From Marinilabilia salmonicolor JCM 21150 (lineage in GTDB: Bacteria > Bacteroidota > Bacteroidia > Bacteroidales > Marinilabiliaceae): DNA of 64,000 nt. The stretch lies in assembly GCF_000259075.1 (NCBI RefSeq), contig NZ_AJKI01000027.1, forward strand, positions 1-64,000, in the 5' to 3' direction. This document shows positions 46,561 to 55,504 of the stretch, one piece after another. Position numbers and translations under genes: made by a program. The first letter of the stretch is position 1. Every line of letters begins with the position of its first letter. A model generated the notes under the pieces. The model was given only the letters and a program-made list of their open reading frames with translations. It did not search any database and was not told where the DNA came from.

Positions 46561-47419
46561 CGGGTCCCGATTTTAAAAGTTCAAGATCTCTGTTGGCAGC
46601 CTCTTCCTGCTCATCCTGCTCTTCCTTCTTCTCATCACCATCATTTTCATTATTCTCCTGATGTTCAAGTCTGATATCAGAAAACTCCACCGCACCGGTG
46701 GCGGTCGTGTCATGCAGGAAAAGATATCCGGAAATTTCAATAACCGGAGGCATGGTATCTATAGGGGCAATCAACGAAAAAGGCTTCTGCTCAAATACTT
46801 TTTTCAACTCCACCGAAACTGTGTCGACCGTACTGTCGGCAAACAAGGTAATCATTTGTGTCGTCCCTTCCTTACTCATATCAGGACGCAAAAAGCGGTA
46901 ATAAGCAGACAATCTGACTCTTCCCCCTTCAATGGAATCAGTCTCAATACGAAACGGCAACCGGTGATCAATGGTGTCACGGTTATTCAAAGTAATTTTC
47001 CGTTCCATTTCCCACAAGTCTTCCACTTCGGGCAAGCTGTCAGCCGCTGCCTCTTCTGCTTTAATTTGTTTATTCAGCTCTGCTTCGCGTTGCGTTATCA
47101 GCAAAACCACCTGATCATAAACCTCCTGATAGTAATAGGGATGAGAAACATACCACTGACGGATGGTGTCGAACTCCGCCGTTGTGAGCCCGTAATCGTC
47201 CAGAACATATTTGTAATATGCAGGAGCCACCTCTCCTTCATCACTGCTACCCGGATTATAAGTGCGGTTAGACAATACACCCTCTGCAAAATATAGTTCT
47301 GTCAGAATTTCCGCCATCTCATCCTTGTTCGGAAACTCTTTGGGTATCGGTTCTTTAGGATTGCATCCTGAAAACAGCAGAGACGCTATGAAAAGAAATA
47401 TTACAATCGGTCGTATCAT
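46550..47419 (-). CDS. DUF4296 lipoprotein
   Basis: The 289-residue protein has a lipoprotein signal (MIRPIVIFLFIASLLFSGC). The DUF4296 domain occupies about residues 25-115 (MAEILTELYFAEGVLSNR; YYKYVLDDYGLTTAEFD; WYVSHPYYYQEVYDQV). The remainder is poorly conserved and ends in a strongly acidic stretch (ENNENDGDEKKEEQDEQEE). The domain is confined to Bacteroidota and its function is unknown. It is the first gene of a pair with the degenerate amidohydrolase. TAAATTTG at 47491-47498 (minus) is a plausible -7 box. Confidence 0.85.
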   Translation of the reverse strand: MIRPIVIFLFIASLLFSGCNPKEPIPKEFPNKDEMAEILTELYFAEGVLSNRTYNPGSSDEGEVAPAYYKYVLDDYGLTTAEFDTIRQWYVSHPYYYQEVYDQVVLLITQREAELNKQIKAEEAAADSLPEVEDLWEMERKITLNNRDTIDHRLPFRIETDSIEGGRVRLSAYYRFLRPDMSKEGTTQMITLFADSTVDTVSVELKKVFEQKPFSLIAPIDTMPPVIEISGYLFLHDTTATGAVEFSDIRLEHQENNENDGDEKKEEQDEQEEAANRDLELLKSGPDVR

Positions 47420-47440
47420 TGAGTCTTATTTAGAGAACTT

Positions 47441-47485
47441 AAGCATGTTCTTTTGAGGCAATCATCGCCATATTCGATCCATCAT
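47441..47485 (-). repeat. Conserved micro-ORF-like repeat, copy 1
   Basis: On the minus strand it reads ATGGCGATGATTGCCTCAAA GAACATGCTTAA-like, encoding MAMIASKEHA then stop. It lies in the 5' leader of the DUF4296 gene. A second copy at 55.67 kb encodes MAMIASKEHV and stop, with synonymous changes. Confidence 0.5.
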
Positions 47486-47490
47486 TGTTG

Positions 47491-47498
47491 CAAATTTA
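47491..47498 (-). promoter_or_regulatory. Candidate -7 box of the DUF4296 gene
   Basis: TAAATTTG on the minus strand, 72 bp before the ATG. Transcription from it would include the micro-ORF-like leader. Confidence 0.45.
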
Positions 47499-47552
47499 GA
47501 ACAAATCGGTTGTTCTTCGGAAGAAAATGGAAGATTTGTGGATTATTAGTCA

Positions 47553-47800
47553 GAGGTTGTGGAAAAAGTCGCCAAGCCAAATTTTAATTCCTTTTTTATT
47601 GATGTCCGATTAAAACTTTAAGATTGCTTCACCATGTTACCAATAGCACATTTTTTGTACCATGCAAAATATCAATGGGTTAATGGTTGGCCCCCATCCG
47701 GTGACCCGATGAATTTTGTCAACTAACCCCGGGTCAATACCCCTGGGTTATTCAAATTTGCTCCCGTTCGGGGACCGAACTATCCTGTCACAGGCACATT
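47553..47800. repeat. Repeat fragments between wecB and the DUF4296 gene
   Basis: Begins with an F2-head-like fragment (GAAAAAGTCGCCAAGCCAAA). It ends with a degenerate double GC hairpin (CCCCGGGTCAATACCCCTGGG and CTCCCGTTCGGGGACC), related to the one at 21846-21926. No gene is visible. Confidence 0.5.
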
Positions 47801-47807
47801 ATGTCTT

Positions 47808-48920
47808 TTAGAACAGAGCTTTATGTTTACGTAACAATACATCAGCAATACGTTGGGCCGTAAGGCCATCCCATAAATCAGGAATCCGGCCTTTTTTAGT
47901 CTTCCCCGCAAGACAAGCCCTAACCATTTCGTCAGCCTTTAACAAATCAGAGCCGGCAAGATAATTGGTGCCCTGCGTAATAGTGACAGGCCGTTCGGTA
48001 TTTTCACGCAAGGTAACACAGGGAACTCCAAGCCAGGTGGTCTCCTCCTGCAAACCTCCACTGTCGGTAACCACCAGGCGTGCCCGGCTGACCAACCGCT
48101 GAAAGTCGATGTACCCCTGGGGCGAAACCAATTTCAGATTGGGAAATTGTTGCTTTATCTGAACCGGATCAAGCCCGGCCTCAACAAGTCGGTTTCGGGT
48201 TCTGGGATGAACGGGAAATAGCACAGGGATTTTTAAGGAAAGCTCTTTCAACCAGTTTAACAGATCTATTAACCGAGGGGGATTATCCACATTTGAAGGA
48301 CGGTGAATGGTGACCAACACATATTTGTGCGACTCCAACTGAAAACGACTCAATACTTCTGACTTCTTAATGGTATCAGAGGCAAAGACCAGACTGTCAA
48401 TCATCACATTTCCCACAGAATGCACTTTACCTTCAGCCACCCCTTCTCTCTTCAGGTTTTCGATTCCTGATGGTTCGGAAACAAAAAGCAGATCGGCAAT
48501 GGCATCAGTGACCAGACGATTAATTTCTTCGGGCATCGCCCTGTCGCAGCTTCTCAAGCCTGCTTCCACATGAGAGGTACGGATGCCACGCTTTACAGAC
48601 ACAAGGGAACAGGCAAGCGTAGAGTTGACATCTCCCACCACAATCACATCATCGGGCAGGATTTTATCCAGCACCTCATCGAACCGGGTCATGATATCCG
48701 CCGTTTGTCTGGCCTGGTTGCCACCTCCCGCATTCAAATTGTACTCTGGCTCCGGCAACCCGAGATCTTCAAAAAACACCTTACTCATGGCATCGTCATA
48801 GTGCTGCCCGGTATGCACCAGCGTTACTTCCACCCCATCAGCAGCAGAAAACGCCCTCCACAGGGGGGCTATCTTCACAAAATTGGGACGTGCACCGGCT
48901 ACAAGGATTATTTTTTGCAT
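47808..48920 (-). CDS. wecB: UDP-N-acetylglucosamine 2-epimerase (non-hydrolysing)
   Basis: Interconverts UDP-GlcNAc and UDP-ManNAc for surface polysaccharide synthesis. From the ATG at 48920 the product has 370 residues, normal for WecB. Motifs: VAGARPNFVKIAPLW near the N-terminus, GDVNSTLACSL, HVEAGLRSCDRAMPEEINR with the catalytic acids, VTIHRPSNVDN, and the allosteric/UDP-binding VTDSGGLQEETTWLG and TLRENTERPVT. It sits at the start of a polysaccharide block with the sugar transferase and the Wzi-like gene. The frame to 48968 adds residues with no family match. Confidence 0.95.
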   Translation of the reverse strand: MQKIILVAGARPNFVKIAPLWRAFSAADGVEVTLVHTGQHYDDAMSKVFFEDLGLPEPEYNLNAGGGNQARQTADIMTRFDEVLDKILPDDVIVVGDVNSTLACSLVSVKRGIRTSHVEAGLRSCDRAMPEEINRLVTDAIADLLFVSEPSGIENLKREGVAEGKVHSVGNVMIDSLVFASDTIKKSEVLSRFQLESHKYVLVTIHRPSNVDNPPRLIDLLNWLKELSLKIPVLFPVHPRTRNRLVEAGLDPVQIKQQFPNLKLVSPQGYIDFQRLVSRARLVVTDSGGLQEETTWLGVPCVTLRENTERPVTITQGTNYLAGSDLLKADEMVRACLAGKTKKGRIPDLWDGLTAQRIADVLLRKHKALF

Positions 48921-48983
48921 AATCAAATTCTGCTTCCTGAGTTTTCTGAAAACTGCACATAAAAACAAGCAGGCTGTATATTA

Positions 48984-49097
48984 TTTAGTTTCTGTCCATA
49001 AAGTACCACTTGCGTCCCCGAAGGATCGGGGCAGGCTGTTACACTTGCCACTTTCTGACCAGAAACAGGACTAAAAGCAAATTTTGCTTAGTTTATT
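48984..49097 (+). repeat. F1 palindromic repeat, copy 9 (short form)
   Basis: GTTTCTGTCCATAAAGTACC at the left, TTAGTTTAT at the right. The inner hairpin is CCCCGAAGGATCGGGG, as in copy 3 at 11.2 kb. It lies upstream of wecB. Confidence 0.75.
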
Positions 49098-49100
49098 TTA

Positions 49101-49652
49101 GGAGCTGCTGAAATAGTCACCATCCCAATTTTAAATTTATTTTTAATTGTCCTTTTTGGCATTACCCCAAAAAGAACGAAAAAAGTCTAGTCCGTTTAAA
49201 CCTATCCGCCCGCTAAAACCAAAATTTCCAGCCTAAGTGTCGTATCAAGCACAAAATATCGCACCAAGCATCGTTGCTTTTTGTTTTTTATCTATGAAAA
49301 AAGATTCACGTAGCTAAGGCTATGCTTGCTTTTTTCATTGCCAAAAAATCAAAAAGCAACTTCAACTTATACATTATTTTATACCTGAAACGACACTGGC
49401 GCAAGGCCTTAAAAGTCACCCATTTTGGCTTCCCTCTATCCGCCGGCCCGGAAAACGGACAGGGCACCGCGCCTTTTAACCAGGAAAAGTCGTTTAACCC
49501 AAAAAATCTTTTGAACAGTAATATTTTGACTATTAATCACCATCACTGCAAACTTTTTGAAAGATTTACCGGAAACCTTGCACTTTGAATGAGATTATTA
49601 ACTATAGTTTCATTGTCAGCTCTTTAATTGTTTTTCAGCAAACCCTAATTAA
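49101..49652 (+). repeat. F2 multi-hairpin repeat, copy 2, interrupted by an F3 element
   Basis: Contains all F2 landmarks in order. It is split after TTTCCAGCC by the 162-bp element at 49236-49397 and resumes with GGCGCAAGGCC. The intact sequence of copy 1 (TTTCCAGCCATTGCGCAAGG) shows the insertion point. Confidence 0.82.
49236..49397. mobile_element. F3 MITE-like element, copy 2, nested in F2
   Basis: 162 bp with terminal inverted repeats AGTGTCGTATCAAG / CTGAAACGACACT (13 of 14 when complemented). Its core is GATTCACGTAGCTAAGGC...GCTTGCTTTTTTC, the inverse of the core of copy 1 at 42.1 kb. No transposase is encoded, so it would be mobilised in trans. Confidence 0.75.
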
Positions 49653-49721
49653 TCATCATAAAAAGTAGCTATTATCTTCTATGTTAGAATCTTCAGACAC
49701 CTCACCCTTAACATCCCCTCT

Positions 49722-51116
49722 TTATTTCCCGTCTCCCCGCACCATGGTGCGTATGGTTTTCAGAAAAATCACAAAATCCAGTTTCAACGACCAGTTGTCG
49801 ATGTACTGAAGATCCATCTTCATCCATTCATCAAAAGGAATATTATTGCGTCCGGATACTTGCCAGATGCAGGTAATGCCTGGTTTCATAGACAACCGTC
49901 TAACCTGCCAGCTTTCATACTGACGGACCTCATCGGGCAGCGGCGGACGGGGGCCCACCACGGACATATCGCCGGTAAGCACATTGAAAAACTGGGGCAA
50001 TTCGTCCAGGCTGGTTTTGCGAAGAAAATGTCCCACTTTGGTGATACGCGGATCTTTGGTGATTTTGAACACCGGACCATCCATTTCGTTCTGTTCCATT
50101 AACTTCTTCTTCAACTCTTCAGCATTGGTAACCATGGTCCGGAATTTATAGACATTAAATTTCCGACCGCGCAATCCCACCCTCTTTTGGCTAAAGAAAA
50201 CAGGGCCTTTGGAATCAAGTTTAATAGCCAAAGCAAGTAAAACAAAGACCGGAGAAAATACAATCACCACAAAAACGGAGAAGAGAAAATCAAATAAATC
50301 TTTTATCCTCAACTCCAGATAGTTAAGCGGCGTATTGGAGATGGTCAACAAAGGGGTCGTGCCAAAATAATGCAGATGCGTTTTATTAGTCAGCATATTA
50401 AAGAAAGAAGAATACATACGGAACACCACCCCAACCTCGGAGGTAATGGACAGCAACCGTTCTATCTCCTTCTGATCGGCTCCTTCCTTACAGTAAATCA
50501 ATTCATCGATGGTTTTCTCCCTCAACAACGCTTCGACATCGGTATCATCTGGCAGAAAAGGAGCCACAGCACCAAACTCCTGCTCAAGTTCTTCAGTACC
50601 TATAATGGCAGTTACACGATAGCCCCACTCTTTCATCTTCACAATCTGACGTAAAAAACTGCGGGCACTGTTATCCCCGATCACCACCACGTTGGAAGTG
50701 TTATGCCCTTTGGCACGGGCATTCTTCAGAAAGGCATAATTGAAAACCTTAAAAAGAAAGGTAAGTCCCAGATCTATGGCCGCAAAATAAAGCAAAAGCC
50801 GCAAGCCAATGGAGAAGAGGTTGAAGGCCCACACCGAAACAGCCAGAAACGCTGTTCCTGTAACGGCCAGACTCAAACAGGCAAAAAGCACGGCAGAGTA
50901 AGGTCTGGATCGATAGAGCTGGTTCAGTCGAAATGTTCGGGCCAGCACATACCAAAGAGCCACAATCACAAAATGCAGAATAATGGAGTCCTTGTTTTGA
51001 AAAGGCAGAAACTCTCCCTTCTCAATATAGACAGCAATATTAAAACTCACCAAAGCGATGATGACATCCACAATGGCGAGCAACCGGTTAACGACTTTCG
51101 CTTTTTCCCTTAACAT
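49722..51116 (-). CDS. Undecaprenyl-phosphate sugar phosphotransferase (polyprenyl glycosylphosphotransferase)
   Basis: Starts polysaccharide repeat-unit synthesis by loading a sugar-1-phosphate onto undecaprenyl phosphate in the inner membrane. The 464 residues show four N-terminal membrane helices, a cytosolic Rossmann-like middle (NVVVIGDNSARSFLRQI) and one more helix near 280 (FLFSVFVVIVFSPVFVLLA). The catalytic bacterial sugar transferase domain follows (KRVGLRGRKFNVYKFRTM; TSLDELPQFFNVLTGDMS; GPRPPLPDEV; KPGITCIWQVSGRN). The sugar specificity (glucose or galactose most often) cannot be set. It is flanked on both sides by F2 repeats. Confidence 0.93.
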   Translation of the reverse strand: MLREKAKVVNRLLAIVDVIIALVSFNIAVYIEKGEFLPFQNKDSIILHFVIVALWYVLARTFRLNQLYRSRPYSAVLFACLSLAVTGTAFLAVSVWAFNLFSIGLRLLLYFAAIDLGLTFLFKVFNYAFLKNARAKGHNTSNVVVIGDNSARSFLRQIVKMKEWGYRVTAIIGTEELEQEFGAVAPFLPDDTDVEALLREKTIDELIYCKEGADQKEIERLLSITSEVGVVFRMYSSFFNMLTNKTHLHYFGTTPLLTISNTPLNYLELRIKDLFDFLFSVFVVIVFSPVFVLLALAIKLDSKGPVFFSQKRVGLRGRKFNVYKFRTMVTNAEELKKKLMEQNEMDGPVFKITKDPRITKVGHFLRKTSLDELPQFFNVLTGDMSVVGPRPPLPDEVRQYESWQVRRLSMKPGITCIWQVSGRNNIPFDEWMKMDLQYIDNWSLKLDFVIFLKTIRTMVRGDGK

Positions 51117-51196
51117 ACTTTCCCTTTGATCAGAATATTCAAATTTATGTTTTTTTTACGCTTATTCCCTGTTTTGAAGGTTTATTTCTATTTCAC

Positions 51197-51480
51197 CAGG
51201 GTCGGCTAAAAAAGCCATCCGCCCAATTTCAAATTTATTTTTTAATTTTCTTTTTGGCATTGCCCCAAAAAGGAAACAAAAAAGTCTAGTCCGTTTAAAC
51301 CTACCATCCCGCATCAGGCTTAATTTCCGGCTGGCCCGCAAAGCCCTGAAGTCGCCCATTAAACCTTCTCGCAAACCGCCGGCCCGGAAAACGGACGGGC
51401 CCACCCGCTTTCGACTAGTAAAATTCCGTCAAGCATAAAATACACCCTTGAACAGCAGAGTTTTTATATTCTACCTTTTC
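51197..51480 (+). repeat. F2 multi-hairpin repeat, copy 3 (diverged)
   Basis: Keeps TTTTTGGCATTGCCCCAAAA, TCTAGTCCGTTTAAACCTA, GTCGCCCATT and GCCGGCCCGGAAAACGGAC. It has lost the distal third. Located between the sugar transferase and the Wzi-like gene. Confidence 0.75.
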
Positions 51481-51539
51481 AAACGCAGACTTATCTAAAA
51501 TAAAAAACCTTGATGAAAATATGCACCACCCTATTGACG

Positions 51540-53120
51540 CTAAAACAACCTAAAGGTAACAGCAGTTTTCACTCCAAAAGAATGATAAATATCCCCTCCG
51601 TCGTAAAAAAGGTCAACTCCGACGGAAAGACCTTTAATTCTTTCAGGAGCCCACTCTGCTCCGGCCATGGTGTACCATTGGTCACGCCCGCCTTTGAACC
51701 AGTAATTTTCATCTTCATCCCAGGTGTAACGCCCGGGATATTGCTCAAAATAAGTTCCGAAATTACGCGTCCAGGTAATTTTCATTTTCCAGGACAGCTC
51801 ATCGTTCAACTCTCCACGGCCGCCAAGATGCAGACCACTGAAACGATCGTTCTTGATTCCAACGTTGCTATTAAATTCCATATCAGGTCGAACAGCCAGC
51901 ATCTGCGCACGGGTCAGGTTCATCGGACTTCCCATGATGTGGCAGTCACGACTCCACCCGGCCGGATACATTCCATTGTTCATATAACCGTCGCGACCAC
52001 CAAAGTCGTTGCCGTGGTTGATCTCAACCTCCAGAATATCTTTAAACTCTTCGAGCGACAGGGGATAATCGGGAACTATACCAAAGTTCTCCTCCACAAA
52101 CCCGTTTTTATCCTCCACCTGCTTGGGGAAAATAATCCCGTTCAGATAAGGATCGGGCATTCCGTTACCACTCTGCCAGGTCGTCTGAAACCATTCAAAA
52201 GTAAGATTGGAAAGCCAGGAGTGCTCACTGAGATGCGAGTCAACTCCGAGCACATGATCGCTATTGCCCTGCCAGAAAAGCATCCCTGATCCATCGGAAA
52301 AAGGTATCTGATAGTAAATATTGATATGTCCGTTAGGGGTTTCCAGCTGCGTTCCGAAATCGTACATTCCCATGTGGGCTCCGGCAGCATTGGTCTCTTC
52401 GCCTCCTCCAATTTTTGAGCTTCCTTTTCCAAAGAATGTGGGCCAGAAGTCGATGGGAATATCCACCCCGTTTCGTTGCCCGCCAAACAAAGTGCTGTGA
52501 TTCAAGCCACCATAGAGATTCCAGTTGCCAGGGCGAATGCGCAGGTAGGCATACTTCTCATGCAACAGCACATCACCACTGGATGGCTGATCAGACAACC
52601 AGGCCTGCGAGATACCTCCGCGCACTTCGGCAAAACCATTGGTAAAGGGTATGGGGGTGTATTCTGAAAGTTCAAAGGTAATGCGGGATACCGGACGAAA
52701 ATTGGTCCCGAAAAGATAACTTCCGGTGCCCATATTGGATTCGGTAAAGACCGGATTAAAGGTATGTTTTCCACCCTTCAACGACCAGTTTTTCCACGCA
52801 ATTTCTCCCCAACCGGCATGCAGATAAGCATCGTCATATCCGGAAGAATAATCCATTTCCATACCGGCGGAGAACCTCCAATCGTTATTAAAGTCATTTG
52901 AAATACCGGCCGCTGCTGTCATGAGTGTCTGACTGCCCTCAAGATTGTTCCATCGGCCTTCCTGTAATGCCACCGACCATAAAGAGGGTAGCTCGCCGTT
53001 GTGAAGAATGGTTCCGCCCGAAACAGTTCCGTGAACGTTAAAATCCTCCTGTCCCTTAGCCTGAAAAGCAAGGGCAAGGAAACAAATGGCGACGAATGCT
53101 ATCCTGTGTGAAGTAGTCAT
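51540..53120 (-). CDS. Capsule assembly Wzi-like outer-membrane protein
   Basis: From the ATG at 53120 the product has 526 residues with a signal peptide (MTTSHRIAFVAICFLALAF, cleavage after FQAKG). The rest is a long outer-membrane beta-barrel, with many Trp and Tyr, ending in TAVTFRLF. It matches the capsule assembly Wzi family, whose members bind and anchor capsular polysaccharide at the cell surface. Clustering with wecB and the priming sugar transferase supports a surface-glycan role. A perfect -7 box (TATCTTTG, 53147-53154 minus) sets the start. Confidence 0.87.
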   Translation of the reverse strand: MTTSHRIAFVAICFLALAFQAKGQEDFNVHGTVSGGTILHNGELPSLWSVALQEGRWNNLEGSQTLMTAAAGISNDFNNDWRFSAGMEMDYSSGYDDAYLHAGWGEIAWKNWSLKGGKHTFNPVFTESNMGTGSYLFGTNFRPVSRITFELSEYTPIPFTNGFAEVRGGISQAWLSDQPSSGDVLLHEKYAYLRIRPGNWNLYGGLNHSTLFGGQRNGVDIPIDFWPTFFGKGSSKIGGGEETNAAGAHMGMYDFGTQLETPNGHINIYYQIPFSDGSGMLFWQGNSDHVLGVDSHLSEHSWLSNLTFEWFQTTWQSGNGMPDPYLNGIIFPKQVEDKNGFVEENFGIVPDYPLSLEEFKDILEVEINHGNDFGGRDGYMNNGMYPAGWSRDCHIMGSPMNLTRAQMLAVRPDMEFNSNVGIKNDRFSGLHLGGRGELNDELSWKMKITWTRNFGTYFEQYPGRYTWDEDENYWFKGGRDQWYTMAGAEWAPERIKGLSVGVDLFYDGGDIYHSFGVKTAVTFRLF

Positions 53121-53146
53121 TTTGTCCTGGGGTTGGTATTCGGGTG

Positions 53147-53154
53147 CAAAGATA
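53147..53154 (-). promoter_or_regulatory. -7 box of the Wzi-like gene
   Basis: CAAAGATA on the plus strand, 27 bp upstream of the ATG. Excludes the longer open frame to 53189. Confidence 0.6.
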
Positions 53155-53183
53155 GTTTTTTTATTCCCTCCTGAAAAGAAGAA

Positions 53184-53218
53184 AGCCATTCATGTCACGT
53201 TTGACCGAATGGCTTTCT
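53184..53218. terminator. Hairpin with perfect 11-bp stem upstream of the Wzi-like gene
   Basis: GAAAGCCATTC / GAATGGCTTTC around a 13-nt loop. On the minus strand it is followed by TTCTTTT. It may insulate the Wzi-like gene from transcripts coming from the island. Confidence 0.55.
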
Positions 53219-53416
53219 TATTGTCCTATTTTTTAATTTTAAACCAACCAATAACATGAGAAAAGCATGCCAAAAGCCGGAAAGGCTTCTTTTTTTAAGG
53301 TTTTTTAATCTTTAACTATTGCTACCTTGCTCGTTTTTAGCCTGATGGGGGTTTCGAGACCATTACACAACAACCTTCAATGTGTTCGATATCGGACATG
53401 AGGTGTACGGAAAAGG

Positions 53417-53521
53417 GGGGGGGAAACCTCCCCTGGCCCCTCCCAAGGAGGGGGAAAGGCCTCCCCCAAAACATTGAAATAAAAAGATACGTTTGGCATT
53501 CCCCTCCCAAGGAGGGGGGAA
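53417..53521. repeat. R5 GGGAGG hairpins, cluster 1
   Basis: Two CCCCTCCCAAGGAGGGG-type hairpins bracket GGCCTCCCCCAAAACATTGA and AAAAAGATACGTTTGGC. The same phrase recurs at 56.5 and 59.96 kb. Confidence 0.7.
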
Positions 53522-53550
53522 GTTGCATGTTAAAAAATGGATATGTATGA

Positions 53551-53735
53551 GATTAGCACCGGTCTTCAGGCCGGTGTGTTTGATATACGGCCGACCCTAT
53601 TTCAGCCGGCTTGAAGCCGGCTTCCGGACAACATCAAAGCCTTCGTGGACTTCTCAAAAAGCCGGCTTAAAGCCGGCTCTGCGGACCTGCGTGAGGCTCT
53701 ATGAATCCCCCGCCTGAAGACGGGGGCTCTGCTCA
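53551..53735. repeat. R4 four-hairpin module, copy 1 (full)
   Basis: Hairpins in order: CACCGGTCTTCAGGCCGGTG, AGCCGGCTTGAAGCCGGCTT, AGCCGGCTTAAAGCCGGCT and CCCCCGCCTGAAGACGGGGG. Spacers are 20-45 bp. A further weak CCTCCACCTGAAAACGGAGG lies at 53.79 kb. Confidence 0.78.
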
Positions 53736-53883
53736 TTATAAAACCACATTTACTGATAACGGTTCTCCTAATCTGTGGGATAGTTTAATAATCCTCCACC
53801 TGAAAACGGAGGCTAATCTCATTGTAAGACCATACATCCCCGCCCCTCACAAAATTCCCGGAAAAACAAAACAAACTACCGCC

Positions 53884-53912
53884 CAGTCCCCCTTTGGGGA
53901 TATAGGGGGCCC
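53884..53912. repeat. R6 hairpin at the 3' end of the LolC/E-type gene
   Basis: CCAGTCCCCCTTTGGGGAT then ATAGGGGGC. A near-identical hairpin sits at the 3' end of the radical SAM gene (61396-61425). A terminator role is possible, although no T-run follows. Confidence 0.6.
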
Positions 53913-55157
53913 CTACTCAAACCGTATCGCTTTCACAGGAGAGATTCGCGCCACCAGATAGGAGGGGCCAATCATCATCAGAAAAATGGTTAAAATAGCG
54001 CCCACATTAAGTAGTAAAATATGCAGTCCCGAAAGATGGATGGGCACGGTATCAAGAAAATAATTGGCAGGATCGAGCTTCACAAAACCAAATCGAGCCT
54101 GGGCCCAGCAAAATCCGAGTCCCAGGAGATTGCCCCAGAAAAGACCTTTGATGGTAATATGTGCTGCCAGAGTGAGAAATACTTTGCGCAATGGCCAGTC
54201 AGCTATCCCCATCGCCTTAAGCACACCAATCATATTGGTACGTTCCAAAATCAATATCAGCAATCCGGTGATCATATTGAACCCCGCCACCAAGACGATG
54301 AGCAGAATAATGACTATGATGTTCATATCCAGCAGATCGAGCCATCCGAAGATTTGTGGCTGTGTTTGTTGAATGGTACGGGTGCGCAACATGGTTCCGT
54401 CCTCCGAAATATGCCCGGAAACAACGTCTGCCACATTGCTGCCGGTGAACATCAAATCTTCGAAACTGCCGGCCAGCAATTCGTAGCCTGATATTTTATT
54501 TTCATTCCAGTTATTAAGTCGCTGCACCTGACGGATGTCAACCATCACAAATGTTTCATCCAGTTCGGGCAAATGACTGTCAAATATCCCTTCGATGGTA
54601 AAATTACGAGCGCGTATCTGATCTTCAAAGAAATACATGGGAACTTTATCACCCACCCTCAGATTGAGCATCCCGGCCAGGTCATCGCTAATCAGAACCC
54701 CGTTGGCACTCTTTTCTTCATTGAGACTGAGTCGTCCACCCTCCACCAGAATGGTCTGAAAAAAGGACCAGTCAAACTCAGGGCCAACCCCACGCAACAC
54801 AATGCCTTGCATCTCATCGCGCGTTTTGATAAGTCCCGGTTTGGTGGCAAACCGCTGCACATGCTCCACTCCCGGAACACTCAGCATCTGCTGCTCCAGC
54901 GTAGAATCCTGCTCAACAGGGTTGGTCTGGTAACTCATGTTAAAATCATAGCTAACCACTTGTATGTGACTCCCAAAACCTATAATCTTCTCCCGAATCT
55001 CCTTCTGAAAACCCATACCGGTGGCCACCGAAATGATCATCACCACCATTCCCAGTACAATGCCGGCCACGGCCACCTTCACCACCGGGCCGGCCAGGCG
55101 CTTTCCGGAAATTCCTCCGGACTTGATTTTGTTTGCTATGAAGAGTTCTATTTTCAT
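53913..55157 (-). CDS. LolC/LolE-type ABC transporter permease (FtsX family)
   Basis: The 414-residue permease has four membrane helices in the usual 1+3 pattern: helix 1 at about 28-50 (VAVAGIVLGMVVMIISVATG), a ~220-residue MacB-like periplasmic domain, then three helices (about 280-305, 325-350 and 380-405). The cytosolic ERTNMIGVLKAMGI after helix 2 is the FtsX coupling motif. It is probably half of a lipoprotein-releasing or substrate-extracting MacB-type system. No ATPase subunit is adjacent. Its 3' end meets the repeat island. Confidence 0.88.
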   Translation of the reverse strand: MKIELFIANKIKSGGISGKRLAGPVVKVAVAGIVLGMVVMIISVATGMGFQKEIREKIIGFGSHIQVVSYDFNMSYQTNPVEQDSTLEQQMLSVPGVEHVQRFATKPGLIKTRDEMQGIVLRGVGPEFDWSFFQTILVEGGRLSLNEEKSANGVLISDDLAGMLNLRVGDKVPMYFFEDQIRARNFTIEGIFDSHLPELDETFVMVDIRQVQRLNNWNENKISGYELLAGSFEDLMFTGSNVADVVSGHISEDGTMLRTRTIQQTQPQIFGWLDLLDMNIIVIILLIVLVAGFNMITGLLILILERTNMIGVLKAMGIADWPLRKVFLTLAAHITIKGLFWGNLLGLGFCWAQARFGFVKLDPANYFLDTVPIHLSGLHILLLNVGAILTIFLMMIGPSYLVARISPVKAIRFE

Positions 55158-55161
55158 AATT

Positions 55162-55260
55162 GGGGCCTCCCCTAACCCCTCCCAAGGAGGGGGATGCCTC
55201 CCCCGGCTGCCTTTTCAAGAAGGACTGTATTAAACAGCCCCCTCCCAAGGAGGGGGGATG
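55162..55260. repeat. R5 GGGAGG hairpins, cluster 2
   Basis: Two CCCCTCCCAAGGAGGGG-type hairpins directly upstream of the permease start, with GGGCCTCCCCTAACCCC and GATGCCTCCCCCGG between. Confidence 0.65.
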
Positions 55261-55383
55261 GTGCGTTTTGTTTAAAAGATTTATATTCTATAAAATTTAG
55301 TCAAAGATACAATTTTGATGGTTGGTGCAGATCGAAACGGGAAGGAAAAATGGTTGAGGGGCTTCCTCTAACCCCTCCCAGGG

Positions 55384-55468
55384 TCATTCTGAGCCTGCGA
55401 AGAATCTCCAACAGTTTAAATGCGTTCTATCAAAGGCAGATCCTTCGTCGTACCTCCTCAGGATGACA
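55384..55468. repeat. R7 inverted repeat TCATTCTGAGCCTGCGAAGA, copy 1
   Basis: GTCATTCTGAGCCTGCGAAG at 55383-55402 faces CAGATCCTTCGTCGTACCTCCTCAGGATGAC at 55437-55467, a degenerate inverted pair. The same arms recur at 60.56-60.63 kb, where they cut off the HEPN gene. Confidence 0.65.
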
Positions 55469-55504
55469 AATATCACTGGAGAGGGGGCACTATCACCGGA
55501 ATAT

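Noticed and set aside
49236-49397. Complete insertion sequence
   Set aside because: Only 162 bp, with no transposase frame. Called a MITE-like element instead.
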